From Betaproteobacteria bacterium (GTDB lineage: Bacteria > Pseudomonadota > Gammaproteobacteria > Burkholderiales > Usitatibacteraceae), in contig JAAOZZ010000362.1 in NCBI GenBank assembly GCA_012274175.1, forward strand, positions 1 to 17,611: 17,611 nt of DNA, written 5' to 3'. The first letter of the stretch is position 1. Every line of letters starts with the position of its first letter. The notes beneath the pieces were generated by a model. That model was not told where the DNA came from. It searched no databases and saw only the letters and a program-made list of their open reading frames with translations. The position numbers and the translations under genes are program-made. Positions 1 to 6,948 of this stretch are shown one piece after another.

Positions 1-77
1 CTCCACCGCCTTGTCGCCGGCGCGGATCGCCGCCGCGATGTCGCCGCTGCCGATGTCGGTCACGTCGGTGCCCGCGG
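1..77 (-). other. Inverted piece of the same ROK gene
   Basis: Read on the minus strand from about base 84 to base 1, the sequence gives GTDVTDIGSGDIAAAIRAGD followed by KAVE. In ROK proteins this type of segment (T/S-G-D-[IL]-A-x-A-I-x-A-G-D-K-A-V-E) sits immediately before the RAAVLGAAISNLVDF stretch that starts on the plus strand at base 79. The two halves therefore lie head to head. The junction falls on the perfect palindrome CGCGGCCGCG at 73-82. The opposed orientations are seen in the sequence; the order expected in the family is from knowledge of ROK proteins. Whether this is a real inversion or an assembly fold-back cannot be decided from the window. Confidence 0.6.
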
Positions 78-345
78 CCGCGCGGCGGTGCTGGGCGCGG
101 CGATCTCCAACCTCGTGGATTTCATCAACCCCGACGTGGTGGTGCTGGGCGGCGGCCTCGTGGCCGCGATGCCGGCGCTGCTCCGCGGAGAAGTCCGCAA
201 GGCGGTCGAAGCCCACGCGGCGCCGGGTGCGGCGCGCGCGGCCAAGATCGTCGTGGCCCGCCTGGGCGACCACGCGGTGACCGCCGGGGCCGCGTGCCTC
301 GCCCTGGACATGCAATCCCCGGCACCCCCCATCGATGCGCACTGA
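1..345 (+). CDS. ROK-family protein (glucokinase/NagC-like), C-terminal fragment
   Basis: This is the C-terminal part of a ROK-family protein, a family of sugar kinases and sugar-responsive repressors. The frame is open from base 1, but family-like sequence only begins near base 79. It reads LGAAISNLVDFINPDVVVLG, then GGGLV, an acidic/basic helix, and KIVVARLGDHAVTAGAACLAL, which matches the end of the ROK fold. It stops at TGA 343-345. The N-terminal ATP-binding motif and the zinc/HxE motif are not in the window. Translation of bases 1-78 in this frame is arginine-rich and unlike ROK proteins. On the opposite strand the same bases encode what should precede this fragment (see the inverted segment), so the gene appears rearranged or mis-assembled here. 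Family assignment is solid; the substrate cannot be told. Confidence 0.75.
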   Translation, partial: LHRLVAGADRRRDVAAADVGHVGARGRAAVLGAAISNLVDFINPDVVVLGGGLVAAMPALLRGEVRKAVEAHAAPGAARAAKIVVARLGDHAVTAGAACLALDMQSPAPPIDAH

Positions 346-355
346 GGCGGGTCAA

Positions 356-379
356 CCGCGCGCAGCGCGCGGCGTTTTT
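356..379 (+). terminator. Intrinsic terminator after the ROK gene
   Basis: A perfect 7-bp GC stem (CCGCGCG at 356-362, CGCGCGG at 366-372) with a 3-base loop is followed after CG by five T residues at 375-379. It lies 10 bases after the ROK stop codon, as expected for a Rho-independent terminator. Confidence 0.65.
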
Positions 380-453
380 CGGGAAGCGCGCGCGTTCGAT
401 CCGATCGCCGCGCCCCGATGCAAGTCATCACTACCCAGTTCAGGGAGAAACCC

Positions 454-804
454 ATGCAGCTCGATGCCGCACTGCCCATCGTTCGCGCGCTCGCCGACGG
501 CGTCAACCCGGTCACCGGCGAAGCGTATCCCCCGACCAGTCCCTACGCGGAGCCGCGCGCGCTGCGGGCGCTTTTCTCCGCGGTGGACCTCATGTCGCGC
601 GAGGTCGAGCGCGAGCGCCGCCGCGCGCGGCTTCCCGCCAACTTCGGCAAGCCGTGGACCGAAGGCGAGGACCACACCCTCGCCGCGGAATTCGATTCGG
701 GCATCGGGATGCCCGAGATGGCGCGCAAGCACGCGCGCACCCAGAGTTCGATCCGCCTCCGACTGGAAAAGCTCGGGAAGATCGAGCCGTCGCCCGCGCC
801 GTAG
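454..804 (+). CDS. Small conserved hypothetical protein with C-terminal helix-turn-helix/SANT-like segment
   Basis: This is a 116-residue protein of unknown function. The start at 454 is preferred over the in-frame ATG at 418 because a purine-rich GGGAGA lies a few bases upstream and because the mature-looking protein begins MQLDAALPIVRALADGVNP. Residues 1-60 are helical, with a basic arginine cluster (RERRRARLP) at 53-61. Residues 66-110 read KPWTEGEDHTLAAEF, then MARKHARTQSSIRLRLEKLG. This resembles a Myb/SANT-type or resolvase-type helix-turn-helix: a tryptophan and acidic start, then a recognition-like helix with R and S. DNA binding is an inference. It stands alone between a terminator and the convergent msrB, so context gives no further hint. 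Confidence 0.7.
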   Translation: MQLDAALPIVRALADGVNPVTGEAYPPTSPYAEPRALRALFSAVDLMSREVERERRRARLPANFGKPWTEGEDHTLAAEFDSGIGMPEMARKHARTQSSIRLRLEKLGKIEPSPAP

Positions 805-812
805 CGGGCATC

Positions 813-832
813 GCCCCGGCCCGCGCCGGGGC
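813..832. terminator. GC hairpin between convergent genes
   Basis: A perfect 8-bp stem (GCCCCGGC at 813-820, GCCGGGGC at 825-832) with a 4-base loop fills the 34-base gap between the stop codons of the convergent 454-804 gene and msrB. Neither side has a clear T-run, so its role as a bidirectional terminator is likely from position but not certain. Confidence 0.4.
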
Positions 833-838
833 GGCCCC

Positions 839-1231
839 CTAGGCCTTGCGCAGCTTGAGCGCCGCGGAGTTCATGCAGTAGCGCAGGCCCGTGGGCTGCG
901 GCCCGTCGTCGAACACGTGGCCCAGGTGCGCGTCGCAGCGCGCGCACAGCACCTCGGTGCGCGTGACGAACCAGCCGCGGTCGCTCTTTTCCTCGACCGC
1001 GTCCTTCGCGACCGGCTGCCAGAAGCTGGGCCAGCCGGTCCCGGAATCGAACTTCGCCTGGGAGCTGAAGAGCTCCTGGCCGCAGCAAACGCAGAGATAC
1101 GTACCGGCGTCCTTCGCCCGGTCGTACTCGCCGGTGAATGCGGGCTCCGTGCCGTGGTGGCGGGTCACCTCGTACTGCATGGGCGTGAGCAGCGCCTTCC
1201 AATCGGCGTCGGTCTTGGTCACCTTGTCCAT
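839..1231 (-). CDS. msrB: Peptide-methionine (R)-S-oxide reductase MsrB
   Basis: This enzyme reduces methionine-R-sulfoxide in proteins back to methionine, using thioredoxin as electron donor. The protein has 130 residues, the normal length for a stand-alone MsrB. The zinc site is present as two CxxC pairs (C47/C50 in CVCCGQELF and C96/C99 in [12 protein letters not shown]). The signature [11 protein letters not shown] lies at 61-71. The catalytic cysteine is C119 in RYCMNSAAL. There is no signal peptide, so it should be cytosolic. No resolving cysteine besides the zinc ligands and C49 is evident. It is transcribed divergently from ampG, with a TAGAAT -10 candidate at 1292-1297. Identification is secure. 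Confidence 0.95.
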   Translation of the reverse strand: MDKVTKTDADWKALLTPMQYEVTRHHGTEPAFTGEYDRAKDAGTYLCVCCGQELFSSQAKFDSGTGWPSFWQPVAKDAVEEKSDRGWFVTRTEVLCARCDAHLGHVFDDGPQPTGLRYCMNSAALKLRKA

Positions 1232-1291
1232 CGCGGGGCCTCGTCGTCGTGGGTTCGTCGCCGCGGATCGGGCGTGCGTATCCAGCCCCCC

Positions 1292-1297
1292 ATTCTA
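1292..1297 (-). promoter_or_regulatory. Candidate -10 box for msrB
   Basis: TAGAAT on the minus strand differs from the sigma-70 -10 consensus at one position and lies about 60 bases upstream of the msrB start. No good -35 is visible at the usual spacing. It sits in the 94-base divergent gap to ampG. Confidence 0.35.
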
Positions 1298-1325
1298 GAG
1301 CGCCCGGGAGCGCGCCGCGCGCGCG

Positions 1326-2621
1326 GTGCGCTATCCTGTGCGCATCTTGAAAGCGTCGCACGATTACTCGGCGGTCCTGCGCGACCGCAACCTCGCGGTC
1401 ATCCTGCTGCTCGCGTTCTCCTCCGGCCTTCCCCTGGCGCTCACCTCGGGGACGCTGCAGGCGTGGATGACGGTCGACGGCGTGGACCTCTCGACCATCG
1501 GCATCTTCACCCTCGTGGGCGTCCCGTACACGTGGAAGTTCCTCTGGGCGCCCGCCATGGACCGTTTCGTCCCGCCGCTGCTGGGACGCCGGCGCGGGTG
1601 GCTCATCGTGACCCAGGCCGCGCTCGCCGCGGGGATCGCCGCCATGGCGATGCTTTCGCCGCGCGAGGACCTCGCGGCCCTCGCCGTGCTGGCCCTCTTC
1701 GTGGCCTTCGCCTCGGCTTCCCAGGACATCGTGTTCGACGCCTACCGCACCGACATCTCGAGCCCGGAGCAGCGCGGCCTCGCCGGAGCCCTCACCGTGG
1801 TGGGCTACCGCACCGCGATGCTCGTGTCCGGCGCGCTCGCGTTCGTGCTGGTGGCGGGTTCGCCGTGGTTCGCGGGCCTTGGGTGGAGGCAGACCTACTT
1901 CGTGATGGCCGCGCTGATGGCGGTGGGCATCGTCGCCACGCTCCTCGGCCGCGAGCCGCAGTTCGCCGCACCCGCGCCGCGCACGCTGCGCGAGGCCTTC
2001 GTGGAACCGCTGCGGGAATTCTTCTCCCGCCAGGACGCGTGGTGGCTCCTGGTGCTGCTCGTGCTCTACAAGCTGGGAGATGCATTCGCCGGCTCGCTCA
2101 CCACGGCCTTCCTGCTGCGGGGAGCGCACTTCTCCCTGGCGGACGTGGGCTACGTGAACAAGGGCATGGGACTCGCGGCGACCATCGTGGGCGCGGTGTT
2201 CGGCGGGACGCTCATGGTGCGGCTGGGACTGTACCGGTCGCTCTTCGCATTCGGGATCCTGCAGGCGGTGTCGAACCTCGCGTACATGGCGCTGGCGCTC
2301 GCCGGCAAGAGCTACCCCCTGATGGTGCTCGCCGTGGGCTTCGAGAATTTTGCGGGAGGAATGGGGACCGCCGCTTTCGTGGCCCTGCTCATGGCACTGT
2401 GCGACCACCGCTTCACCGCCACCCAGTACGCGCTGCTCTCCGCGCTCGCCTCGTTCGGGCGGGTGTACGTGGGGCCCGCCGCCGGCTTCGCCACCGACCC
2501 GCGCTACCTCGGCCTCGGTTGGGGTACCTTCTTCTTCCTCACGTTCCTCGTGGCGCTTCCGGGGCTCGCCATTCTCGCCTGGAAGCGCCGCGCCATCGAA
2601 TCGCTCGACCGGAGGCCCTAG
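1326..2621 (+). CDS. ampG: AmpG-like MFS muropeptide permease
   Basis: This is a major facilitator superfamily inner-membrane transporter of about 431 residues with roughly 12 hydrophobic segments. Its sequence is AmpG-type: FSSGLPLALTSGTLQAWM near residues 32-49, GIFTLVGVPYTWKFLWAPAM-D-RF near 61-83, the basic GRRRGW loop, and SQDIVFDAYRTDI near 132-144. AmpG imports anhydro-muropeptides from cell-wall turnover for recycling and, in some bacteria, for beta-lactamase signalling. The start is uncertain. GTG 1326 gives the longest frame, but GTG 1338 and TTG 1347 are in frame, none has a clear ribosome-binding site, and a TATCCT (1332-1337) that looks like a -10 box would favour the last. The downstream gene follows after 2 bases. 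Confidence 0.85.
   Translation: MRYPVRILKASHDYSAVLRDRNLAVILLLAFSSGLPLALTSGTLQAWMTVDGVDLSTIGIFTLVGVPYTWKFLWAPAMDRFVPPLLGRRRGWLIVTQAALAAGIAAMAMLSPREDLAALAVLALFVAFASASQDIVFDAYRTDISSPEQRGLAGALTVVGYRTAMLVSGALAFVLVAGSPWFAGLGWRQTYFVMAALMAVGIVATLLGREPQFAAPAPRTLREAFVEPLREFFSRQDAWWLLVLLVLYKLGDAFAGSLTTAFLLRGAHFSLADVGYVNKGMGLAATIVGAVFGGTLMVRLGLYRSLFAFGILQAVSNLAYMALALAGKSYPLMVLAVGFENFAGGMGTAAFVALLMALCDHRFTATQYALLSALASFGRVYVGPAAGFATDPRYLGLGWGTFFFLTFLVALPGLAILAWKRRAIESLDRRP
2611..2615 (+). promoter_or_regulatory. Ribosome binding site inside the ampG end
   Basis: GGAGG ends 8 bases before ATG 2624 and lies within the last codons of ampG. It fixes the start of the following gene and indicates that the two are translated from one message. 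Confidence 0.7.
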
Positions 2622-2623
2622 CC

Positions 2624-3193
2624 ATGCGCAGGAAGTCCGCGACTTTCAACACCGCGCTCGTGCCCCTCACCCAGGGGCTGCCCGCGTCCATCGCCGCGAG
2701 CATCGGCGTGACGCTCGCGCGCCACGCCTACCTCGACTGGGTGCTGGGCCAGGTGATGTACAGCCTGATGGAGATCTCGATCAAGCAGGGGCGCGTGATC
2801 CTCAAGCTCCCGCGGCCGCGGCAGTACATCGCCGCGGTGCGCGACCTGTTCGCCTTCCATGGCCTCACGAGCGCCTTCGACTTCGACGGCCTCGCGGCGA
2901 AGCTCGAGGCGGCCGACCGCACGCGCAAGATGCTCAACCGCTCGGCATACATGCGCGACACCAGCAGCAAGGCCACGCGCATCCAGCTCGCCCGCGGCCT
3001 CTGGGATCCGGGGCCCGGTGGAGAATCGCAGCCCGAGGCCCAGGTGGTGGACCGTGCGTTCCTCGCGCGCCGGCGCAAGGACGTCGAGGATGCGATCCGC
3101 CGCGCCGAGCGGCTGCAGGCGGTCACGGACCGGCTCCTGCGCGCGCTGCACGAGGAGCGCCGCAGCCGCCCGCGCCTGGACCGGCGCCGCTAG
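2624..3193 (+). CDS. Unknown helical protein, possibly a degenerate HEPN-type domain
   Basis: This is a 189-residue soluble protein that I do not recognise by name. The start is set by the GGAGG at 2611-2615, and the gene begins 2 bases after the ampG stop, so the two are almost certainly co-transcribed. It is predicted to be mostly helical: a hydrophobic helix at 31-60 (YLDWVLGQVMYSLMEISIKQ), a second at 67-80, a third at 86-106, and a long charged helix at 146-180 with coiled-coil character. The segment R101-K-M-L-N-R-S107 has the spacing of the HEPN RNase motif R-[ND]-x-L-x-H-S, but with Arg where the catalytic His would be. HEPN membership is therefore only a suggestion, and nuclease activity would not be expected. 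A link to cell-wall recycling is possible from position only. Confidence 0.75.
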   Translation: MRRKSATFNTALVPLTQGLPASIAASIGVTLARHAYLDWVLGQVMYSLMEISIKQGRVILKLPRPRQYIAAVRDLFAFHGLTSAFDFDGLAAKLEAADRTRKMLNRSAYMRDTSSKATRIQLARGLWDPGPGGESQPEAQVVDRAFLARRRKDVEDAIRRAERLQAVTDRLLRALHEERRSRPRLDRRR

Positions 3194-3198
3194 GCTCC

Positions 3199-3786
3199 CT
3201 AGGGCTTGCGGCGGAAGCGGAAGACGCCGGTGCTTCCCAGGAGGTTGGGCAGGACCTTGACGGTGCGTCCGCCGTGGATCACGCGCTCGTCGAGGATCTC
3301 CGCGCCCACGGCCGCGCACAGGTCCTCGAAGTCCTTCACCGTGCACAGGTGGATGTTGGGCGTGTCGTACCACTTGTAGGGCAGCGTGCGCGATACCGGC
3401 ATGCGCCCGCGCAGGATATCCATGCGATGGCGCCAGTAGCCGAAGTTGGGGAAGGTGACGATCCCCTCGCGCCCCACCCGCAGCATCTCGTTCAGCACCC
3501 GCTCGGCGTTGCGCATCGCCTGCAGCGTCTGGGAGAGGATCACGAAGTCGAAGGCGTTGTCCTCGAACGCCGTCATGCCGTCCTCGATGTCGTTCTGGAT
3601 CACGTGGATCCCGTTCTTCACGCTCGCGAGCACGCTCGCTTCCTCGATCTCGATGCCGTACCCCGTGGCCCCGCGGGTCGTCGCGAGGCCCGCCATGAGC
3701 GTGCCGTCGCCGCATCCCAGGTCGAGCACGCGGGAGCCCTCGGGAATCCACGAGGCGATGAGCTCGAAGTCGTGGCGCTGCGTCAC
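3199..3786 (-). CDS. metW: Methionine biosynthesis protein MetW
   Basis: This 195-residue protein has a methyltransferase-like fold and is found next to metX in many proteobacteria, where it is needed for efficient homoserine acylation. The S-adenosylmethionine-binding motif I reads [13 protein letters not shown] at 19-31. The MetW-specific stretches [26 protein letters not shown], and [17 protein letters not shown] follow. The start is GTG 3786, which overlaps the metX stop by 4 bases (GTGA), giving translational coupling and a likely 1:1 product. It should therefore share the SAM-II control of metX. Its end is only 5 bases from the convergent 2624-3193 gene. Family knowledge suggests it partners MetX rather than acting as a free methyltransferase; that is not shown by the sequence. 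Confidence 0.93.
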   Translation of the reverse strand: MTQRHDFELIASWIPEGSRVLDLGCGDGTLMAGLATTRGATGYGIEIEEASVLASVKNGIHVIQNDIEDGMTAFEDNAFDFVILSQTLQAMRNAERVLNEMLRVGREGIVTFPNFGYWRHRMDILRGRMPVSRTLPYKWYDTPNIHLCTVKDFEDLCAAVGAEILDERVIHGGRTVKVLPNLLGSTGVFRFRRKP

Positions 3787-5009
3787 GCGCCCTCCCGCCC
3801 CGCGCCGTAGCCGCGCATCTCCGCGAGCTCGGTGGCGGCGAGGACGAGCGCCGTGCGCCGCTCGCCCGCACCCACCTCGCGCGCCACGTTATCCATGTAC
3901 GCGGCCACGAGCTGGTGGTAATGGGGATTGTCCAGCAGGAACGCGTCGTGGCCGTGGGGCGCGTCGATCTCGGCGTAGGTCACCGCCTTGCGCGAGGCCA
4001 CCAGCGCCTTCACCATCTCCCGCGAGCGCTCCGGCGGGAAGCGCCAGTCGCTCGCGAACGACGCCACGAAGAATCCCGCCTTCGCCGCCGAAAGGGCGCG
4101 CGCGAGGTCGCCGCCGGTTTCCTTCGCCGGGTCGAAGTAGTCGAGCGCCTTGGTCATCAGCAGGTACGTGTTGGCGTCGAAGACCTGCGCGAACTTGTCG
4201 CCCTGGTACCGGAGGTACGACTCGATCTCGAACTCCACGTCGTAGTTGAACCCGTATTCGTCGCGCTTCAACACGCGCCCGAACTTCTCCATCAGCAGGT
4301 CCTCGGACAGGTACGTGATGTGCCCGAGCATGCGCGCGAGCTTGAGTCCTCGCGCCGGGATCGCCTTGTGGGCGTAGAAGTTGCCGCCGTGGAAATCCGG
4401 GTCCGAGACGATCGCCTGGCGCGCCACGTCGTTGAAGGCGATGTTCTGGGTGGAAAGCCGCGAGGCGGCGGCGATGACGAGCGCATGCCCGATGCGATCC
4501 GGGTAGGAAAGCGTCCATTGCATCGCCTGCATGCCGCCCAACGATCCGCCGATCGCCGCGGCGAGCCGCCCGATGCCCAGGCGGTCCATGAGGCGCGCCT
4601 GGGATGCGACCCAGTCCTCGACCGTGACCAGGGGGAAGGCCGCCCCGTAGGGCTGCCCGGTCGCGCGGTCGACGGACCCGGGGCCGGTGGATCCGTGGCA
4701 GCCGCCGATGTTGTTCACGCCGATCACGAAGAAGCGATCCGTGTCGATGGGCTTGCCCGGGCCGATCAGGTTGTCCCACCAGCCGACCTTCTTGGGATCC
4801 TCGGCGTACCAGCCGGCGACGTGGTGGCTGCCCGAGAGCGCGTGGCACACCAGCACCGCGTTGGAGCGCTCGGCGTTGAGCGTCCCGTAGGTCTCGTAGA
4901 CGAGCTCGTACGAGGCGAGGGTCTTGCCCGCCTTGAGGATCAACGGCTCGAGGAACCCGGCTCGCTGCGCCAGGACGGCCCCGACCGAATGGGGTTGCGG
5001 ATCGGCCAT
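3783..5009 (-). CDS. metX: Homoserine O-acyltransferase MetX (acetyl or succinyl)
   Basis: This enzyme acylates the hydroxyl of L-homoserine, the first committed step of methionine synthesis, in the cytosol. The 408-residue alpha/beta-hydrolase has the nucleophile elbow [12 protein letters not shown] (Ser156), the catalytic Asp321 in [10 protein letters not shown], and His354 in PHGHDAFL. The Asp-His spacing of 33 is the same as I recall for characterised MetX. N-terminal [22 protein letters not shown] and [14 protein letters not shown] are typical. Many betaproteobacterial MetX enzymes use succinyl-CoA, so the acyl donor is left open. ATG 5009 is chosen because homology starts there. The in-frame TTG at 5102 would translate through the riboswitch and terminator. 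There is no Shine-Dalgarno before ATG 5009; the bases just upstream are the terminator T-run. Confidence 0.95.
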   Translation of the reverse strand: MADPQPHSVGAVLAQRAGFLEPLILKAGKTLASYELVYETYGTLNAERSNAVLVCHALSGSHHVAGWYAEDPKKVGWWDNLIGPGKPIDTDRFFVIGVNNIGGCHGSTGPGSVDRATGQPYGAAFPLVTVEDWVASQARLMDRLGIGRLAAAIGGSLGGMQAMQWTLSYPDRIGHALVIAAASRLSTQNIAFNDVARQAIVSDPDFHGGNFYAHKAIPARGLKLARMLGHITYLSEDLLMEKFGRVLKRDEYGFNYDVEFEIESYLRYQGDKFAQVFDANTYLLMTKALDYFDPAKETGGDLARALSAAKAGFFVASFASDWRFPPERSREMVKALVASRKAVTYAEIDAPHGHDAFLLDNPHYHQLVAAYMDNVAREVGAGERRTALVLAATELAEMRGYGAGREGA

Positions 5010-5048
5010 GAAAAAACCCGACGGCCTGAACGAGGCGGCGTCGGGTTT
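5010..5048 (-). terminator. Intrinsic terminator/attenuator directly in front of metX
   Basis: On the minus strand a 10-bp stem pairs 5039-5048 with 5014-5023 (AAACCCGAC with GTCGGGTTT, plus one G-C pair). Three further inner pairs form at 5034-5036 with 5024-5026. The RNA then continues in a run of six U (5016-5011), followed by one C and the metX ATG at 5009. The shape is that of a Rho-independent terminator placed between the SAM-II aptamer and the coding region, so it is the likely expression platform. No strong antiterminator pairing was found by eye. Confidence 0.75.
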
Positions 5049-5059
5049 CCGGGACGTCA

Positions 5060-5111
5060 CTCGTTTAGCCGCATTTATTTCGCGCCCGCAATCGGAGCTC
5101 AAATCGGCGCG
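5060..5111 (-). ncRNA. SAM-II riboswitch (metX leader)
   Basis: This leader element matches the SAM-II aptamer, which binds S-adenosylmethionine. The minus strand carries CGCGCCGATTT, then ATTGCGGGCGCG, AAATAAATG and GGCTAAACGAG, closely following the well-studied Sargasso Sea metX aptamer as I recall it (CGCGCUGAUUU, AUUGCAAGCGCG, AUAAAUG, AGCUAAA). Stem P1 pairs 5106-5111 (CGCGCC) with 5081-5086 (GGCGCG). The pseudoknot stem can pair 5087-5091 (UUGCG) with 5069-5073 (UGCGG). Both stems differ from the reference by compensatory changes, which supports real structure. A TAAGAT -10 box at 5121-5126 would start the RNA about 3 bases before the aptamer. Location before metX-metW fits the known role of repressing methionine genes when SAM is plentiful. 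Confidence 0.88.
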
Positions 5112-5120
5112 TAGGCGGCC

Positions 5121-5126
5121 ATCTTA
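5121..5126 (-). promoter_or_regulatory. Candidate -10 box for metX-metW
   Basis: TAAGAT on the minus strand lies so that transcription would begin near 5114, a few bases before the first base of the SAM-II P1 stem at 5111. No good -35 is visible. The fit between promoter and aptamer position supports both. Confidence 0.5.
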
Positions 5127-5181
5127 CCGCAAATCCCCCTCGGGAGAGGATCCGCGCCCTGCCCGGGCCGGGCGGCACCTC

Positions 5182-6942
5182 CTAGGCGTTGAGCTTGACC
5201 ATGAGCGCCTTCAGCCGCTCGGGCTCGTCGGTCTTCAGGATGCGCGCGACGATCGGCGCGGCCTCGGCGAGGCTCGTGCCGAGCACCCGCTGCTTCACCG
5301 TGAGCACGTGCGCGGGATGCATCGAGAAGTGGCGCAACCCGAACCCCAGCAGCAACCGCGTGAGCTCCACGTCGCCCGCCATCTCGCCGCATACCGCCAC
5401 GGGCTTGCCGTGCTGGTTGGCGGTGCGGATCACGCCCGAGATGAGGCTGAGCACCGCCGGGTGCAGCGGGTCGTAGAGGTGCGCCACCTTGTCGTCGGTG
5501 CGGTCGATGGCGAGCGTGTACTGGATCAGGTCGTTGGTCCCCACCGAGAGGAAATCGAGCTTGCGGATGAACATCGGCAGCGCGATCGCCGCGGCCGGCA
5601 CCTCGATCATGCCGCCGATGGGCACCGCCTCGTCGAACTTCACGCCCTCGGCGCGAAGCTGCGCGCGCGCGCGGTCGACCGCCCCCAGCGCCTGGTTCAG
5701 CTCGTGCCAGCTGGTGAGCATGGGGATCAGGATCAGCACCTTGCCGTGGCGCGAGGCGCGCAGGATCGCGCGCAGCTGCGTATTGAAGACGTCGGGCTCC
5801 GACAGGCAGTAGCGGATCGCCCGCAGCCCCAGGGCGGGGTTCACCGTGAGGTGCTCCTCCCCGTCGAGGGACTTGTCGGCGCCGATGTCGAGGGTGCGGA
5901 TCGTGACCGGCAGGCCCTTCATGCCCTCCACCACCTCGCGGTACGCCTCGTACTGCTCCACCTCGTCGGGAAGGTCGCGGCGGTTCATGAACAGGAACTC
6001 GCTGCGAAACAGGCCGATCCCCGTGGCTCCGCTCGCCCGCACCGGCTCGACGTCCGCGGGCAGCTCGATGTTGGCCCAGAGCTGGACCTCCTCCCCGTCG
6101 AGGGTCGTGGCCGCCGCGCTCTTCAGCCGCTTCAGCTTGTCGCGCTCGAGCCGCGACTGGTTCTGCTTCAGGCGGTATTCCGCGAGCACGCTGCGGTCGG
6201 GATTGACGATCACCACGCCCTGGGTGCCGTCGATCACGATCAGCTCGTCCTCGCGGATCAGGGATCGCGCGTGGTGCAGCGCCACGATCGCCGGGATGTT
6301 CATGGAGCGGGCCACGATGGCGGTGTGGGAGGTGGCCCCGCCCAGGTCGGTGATGAACCCGGCGAACGGGTGGCTGCGGAAGAGGATCACGTCCGCGGGG
6401 GAGAGCTCCTTCGCCACGAGGATGGTGGCGTCCTCGCGCGTGGGCTTCACGGGGATGCGCTGGCGGCTGCCGGCGAGGGCGGCCAGCACCCGCTCGGCCA
6501 CCTGGCGCACGTCCGCCTCGCGCTCGCGCAGGTACGGGTCCTCGATGTCGGTGAACTGGGCGAGGAGCTCGTCCAGCTGCACCCGCAGCGCCCACTCCGC
6601 GTTGCAGCGCTGCTCGCGGATGATCTCCCGCGGCGCCTCGGTGAAGGCGTCGTCGTCGAGCAGCATCGAATGGACCTTCACGAACGGGGCCAGCTCCGCG
6701 GAGGTGCTGTGCCGCACGCTCTCGCCCAGCTCCCGCAGCTCCTCGCGCACTTCCTTCACCGCACGGTCGTACCGGCGCTGCTCGCGCACCACGTCGGAAG
6801 CCGGGATGGCGTAATGGTCCACCTCCGCCGACATCCCCGCGAAGAGGTGCGCATGCCCGATGGCGATGCCGGTGGACACGGCGATGCCGTGCATCGTGAA
6901 GCACACGGTGGACTCGGGCCCGCGCGCGCCCTCGGCGCCCAT
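5182..6942 (-). CDS. ptsI: Phosphoenolpyruvate-protein phosphotransferase (enzyme I)
   Basis: Enzyme I takes phosphate from phosphoenolpyruvate and passes it to HPr. At 586 residues it is close to the usual length. The swivelling phosphohistidine domain shows GGATSHTAIVARSMNIPA with His206. The C-terminal PEP-binding barrel shows LFRSEFLFMNR, GTNDLIQYTLAIDR and PVAVCGEMAGD with the active-site Cys. The start is open to choice: ATG 6942 lies 6 bases after the ptsH stop and follows a purine-rich GAGTAGG, but family similarity begins only at MHGIAVSTGIAIGHAHLF, which suits GTG 6906 or ATG 6894. It is the last gene of the EIIA-HPr-EI operon. No EIIB or EIIC permease is nearby, so a regulatory phosphorelay is more likely than sugar uptake. 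No convincing terminator follows before the metX promoter. Confidence 0.95.
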   Translation of the reverse strand: MGAEGARGPESTVCFTMHGIAVSTGIAIGHAHLFAGMSAEVDHYAIPASDVVREQRRYDRAVKEVREELRELGESVRHSTSAELAPFVKVHSMLLDDDAFTEAPREIIREQRCNAEWALRVQLDELLAQFTDIEDPYLREREADVRQVAERVLAALAGSRQRIPVKPTREDATILVAKELSPADVILFRSHPFAGFITDLGGATSHTAIVARSMNIPAIVALHHARSLIREDELIVIDGTQGVVIVNPDRSVLAEYRLKQNQSRLERDKLKRLKSAAATTLDGEEVQLWANIELPADVEPVRASGATGIGLFRSEFLFMNRRDLPDEVEQYEAYREVVEGMKGLPVTIRTLDIGADKSLDGEEHLTVNPALGLRAIRYCLSEPDVFNTQLRAILRASRHGKVLILIPMLTSWHELNQALGAVDRARAQLRAEGVKFDEAVPIGGMIEVPAAAIALPMFIRKLDFLSVGTNDLIQYTLAIDRTDDKVAHLYDPLHPAVLSLISGVIRTANQHGKPVAVCGEMAGDVELTRLLLGFGLRHFSMHPAHVLTVKQRVLGTSLAEAAPIVARILKTDEPERLKALMVKLNA

Positions 6943-6948
6943 GGCCGC

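Noticed and set aside
335..2620. Very long plus-strand open frame running ahead of the 2624-3193 gene
   Set aside because: It crosses the 454-804 gene, msrB and ampG in other frames, and its translation is Arg/Ala/Pro/Gly-rich. It is a by-product of high GC; only the part from ATG 2624 has a ribosome site and protein-like composition.
5010..5102. 31-residue N-terminal extension of MetX from TTG 5102
   Set aside because: These codons overlap the SAM-II aptamer and the terminator hairpin, and the added residues do not look like MetX.
5161..5173. GC hairpin after ptsI as a terminator
   Set aside because: The stem is only about 5 bp and no T-run follows on the minus strand, so termination there is not supported.
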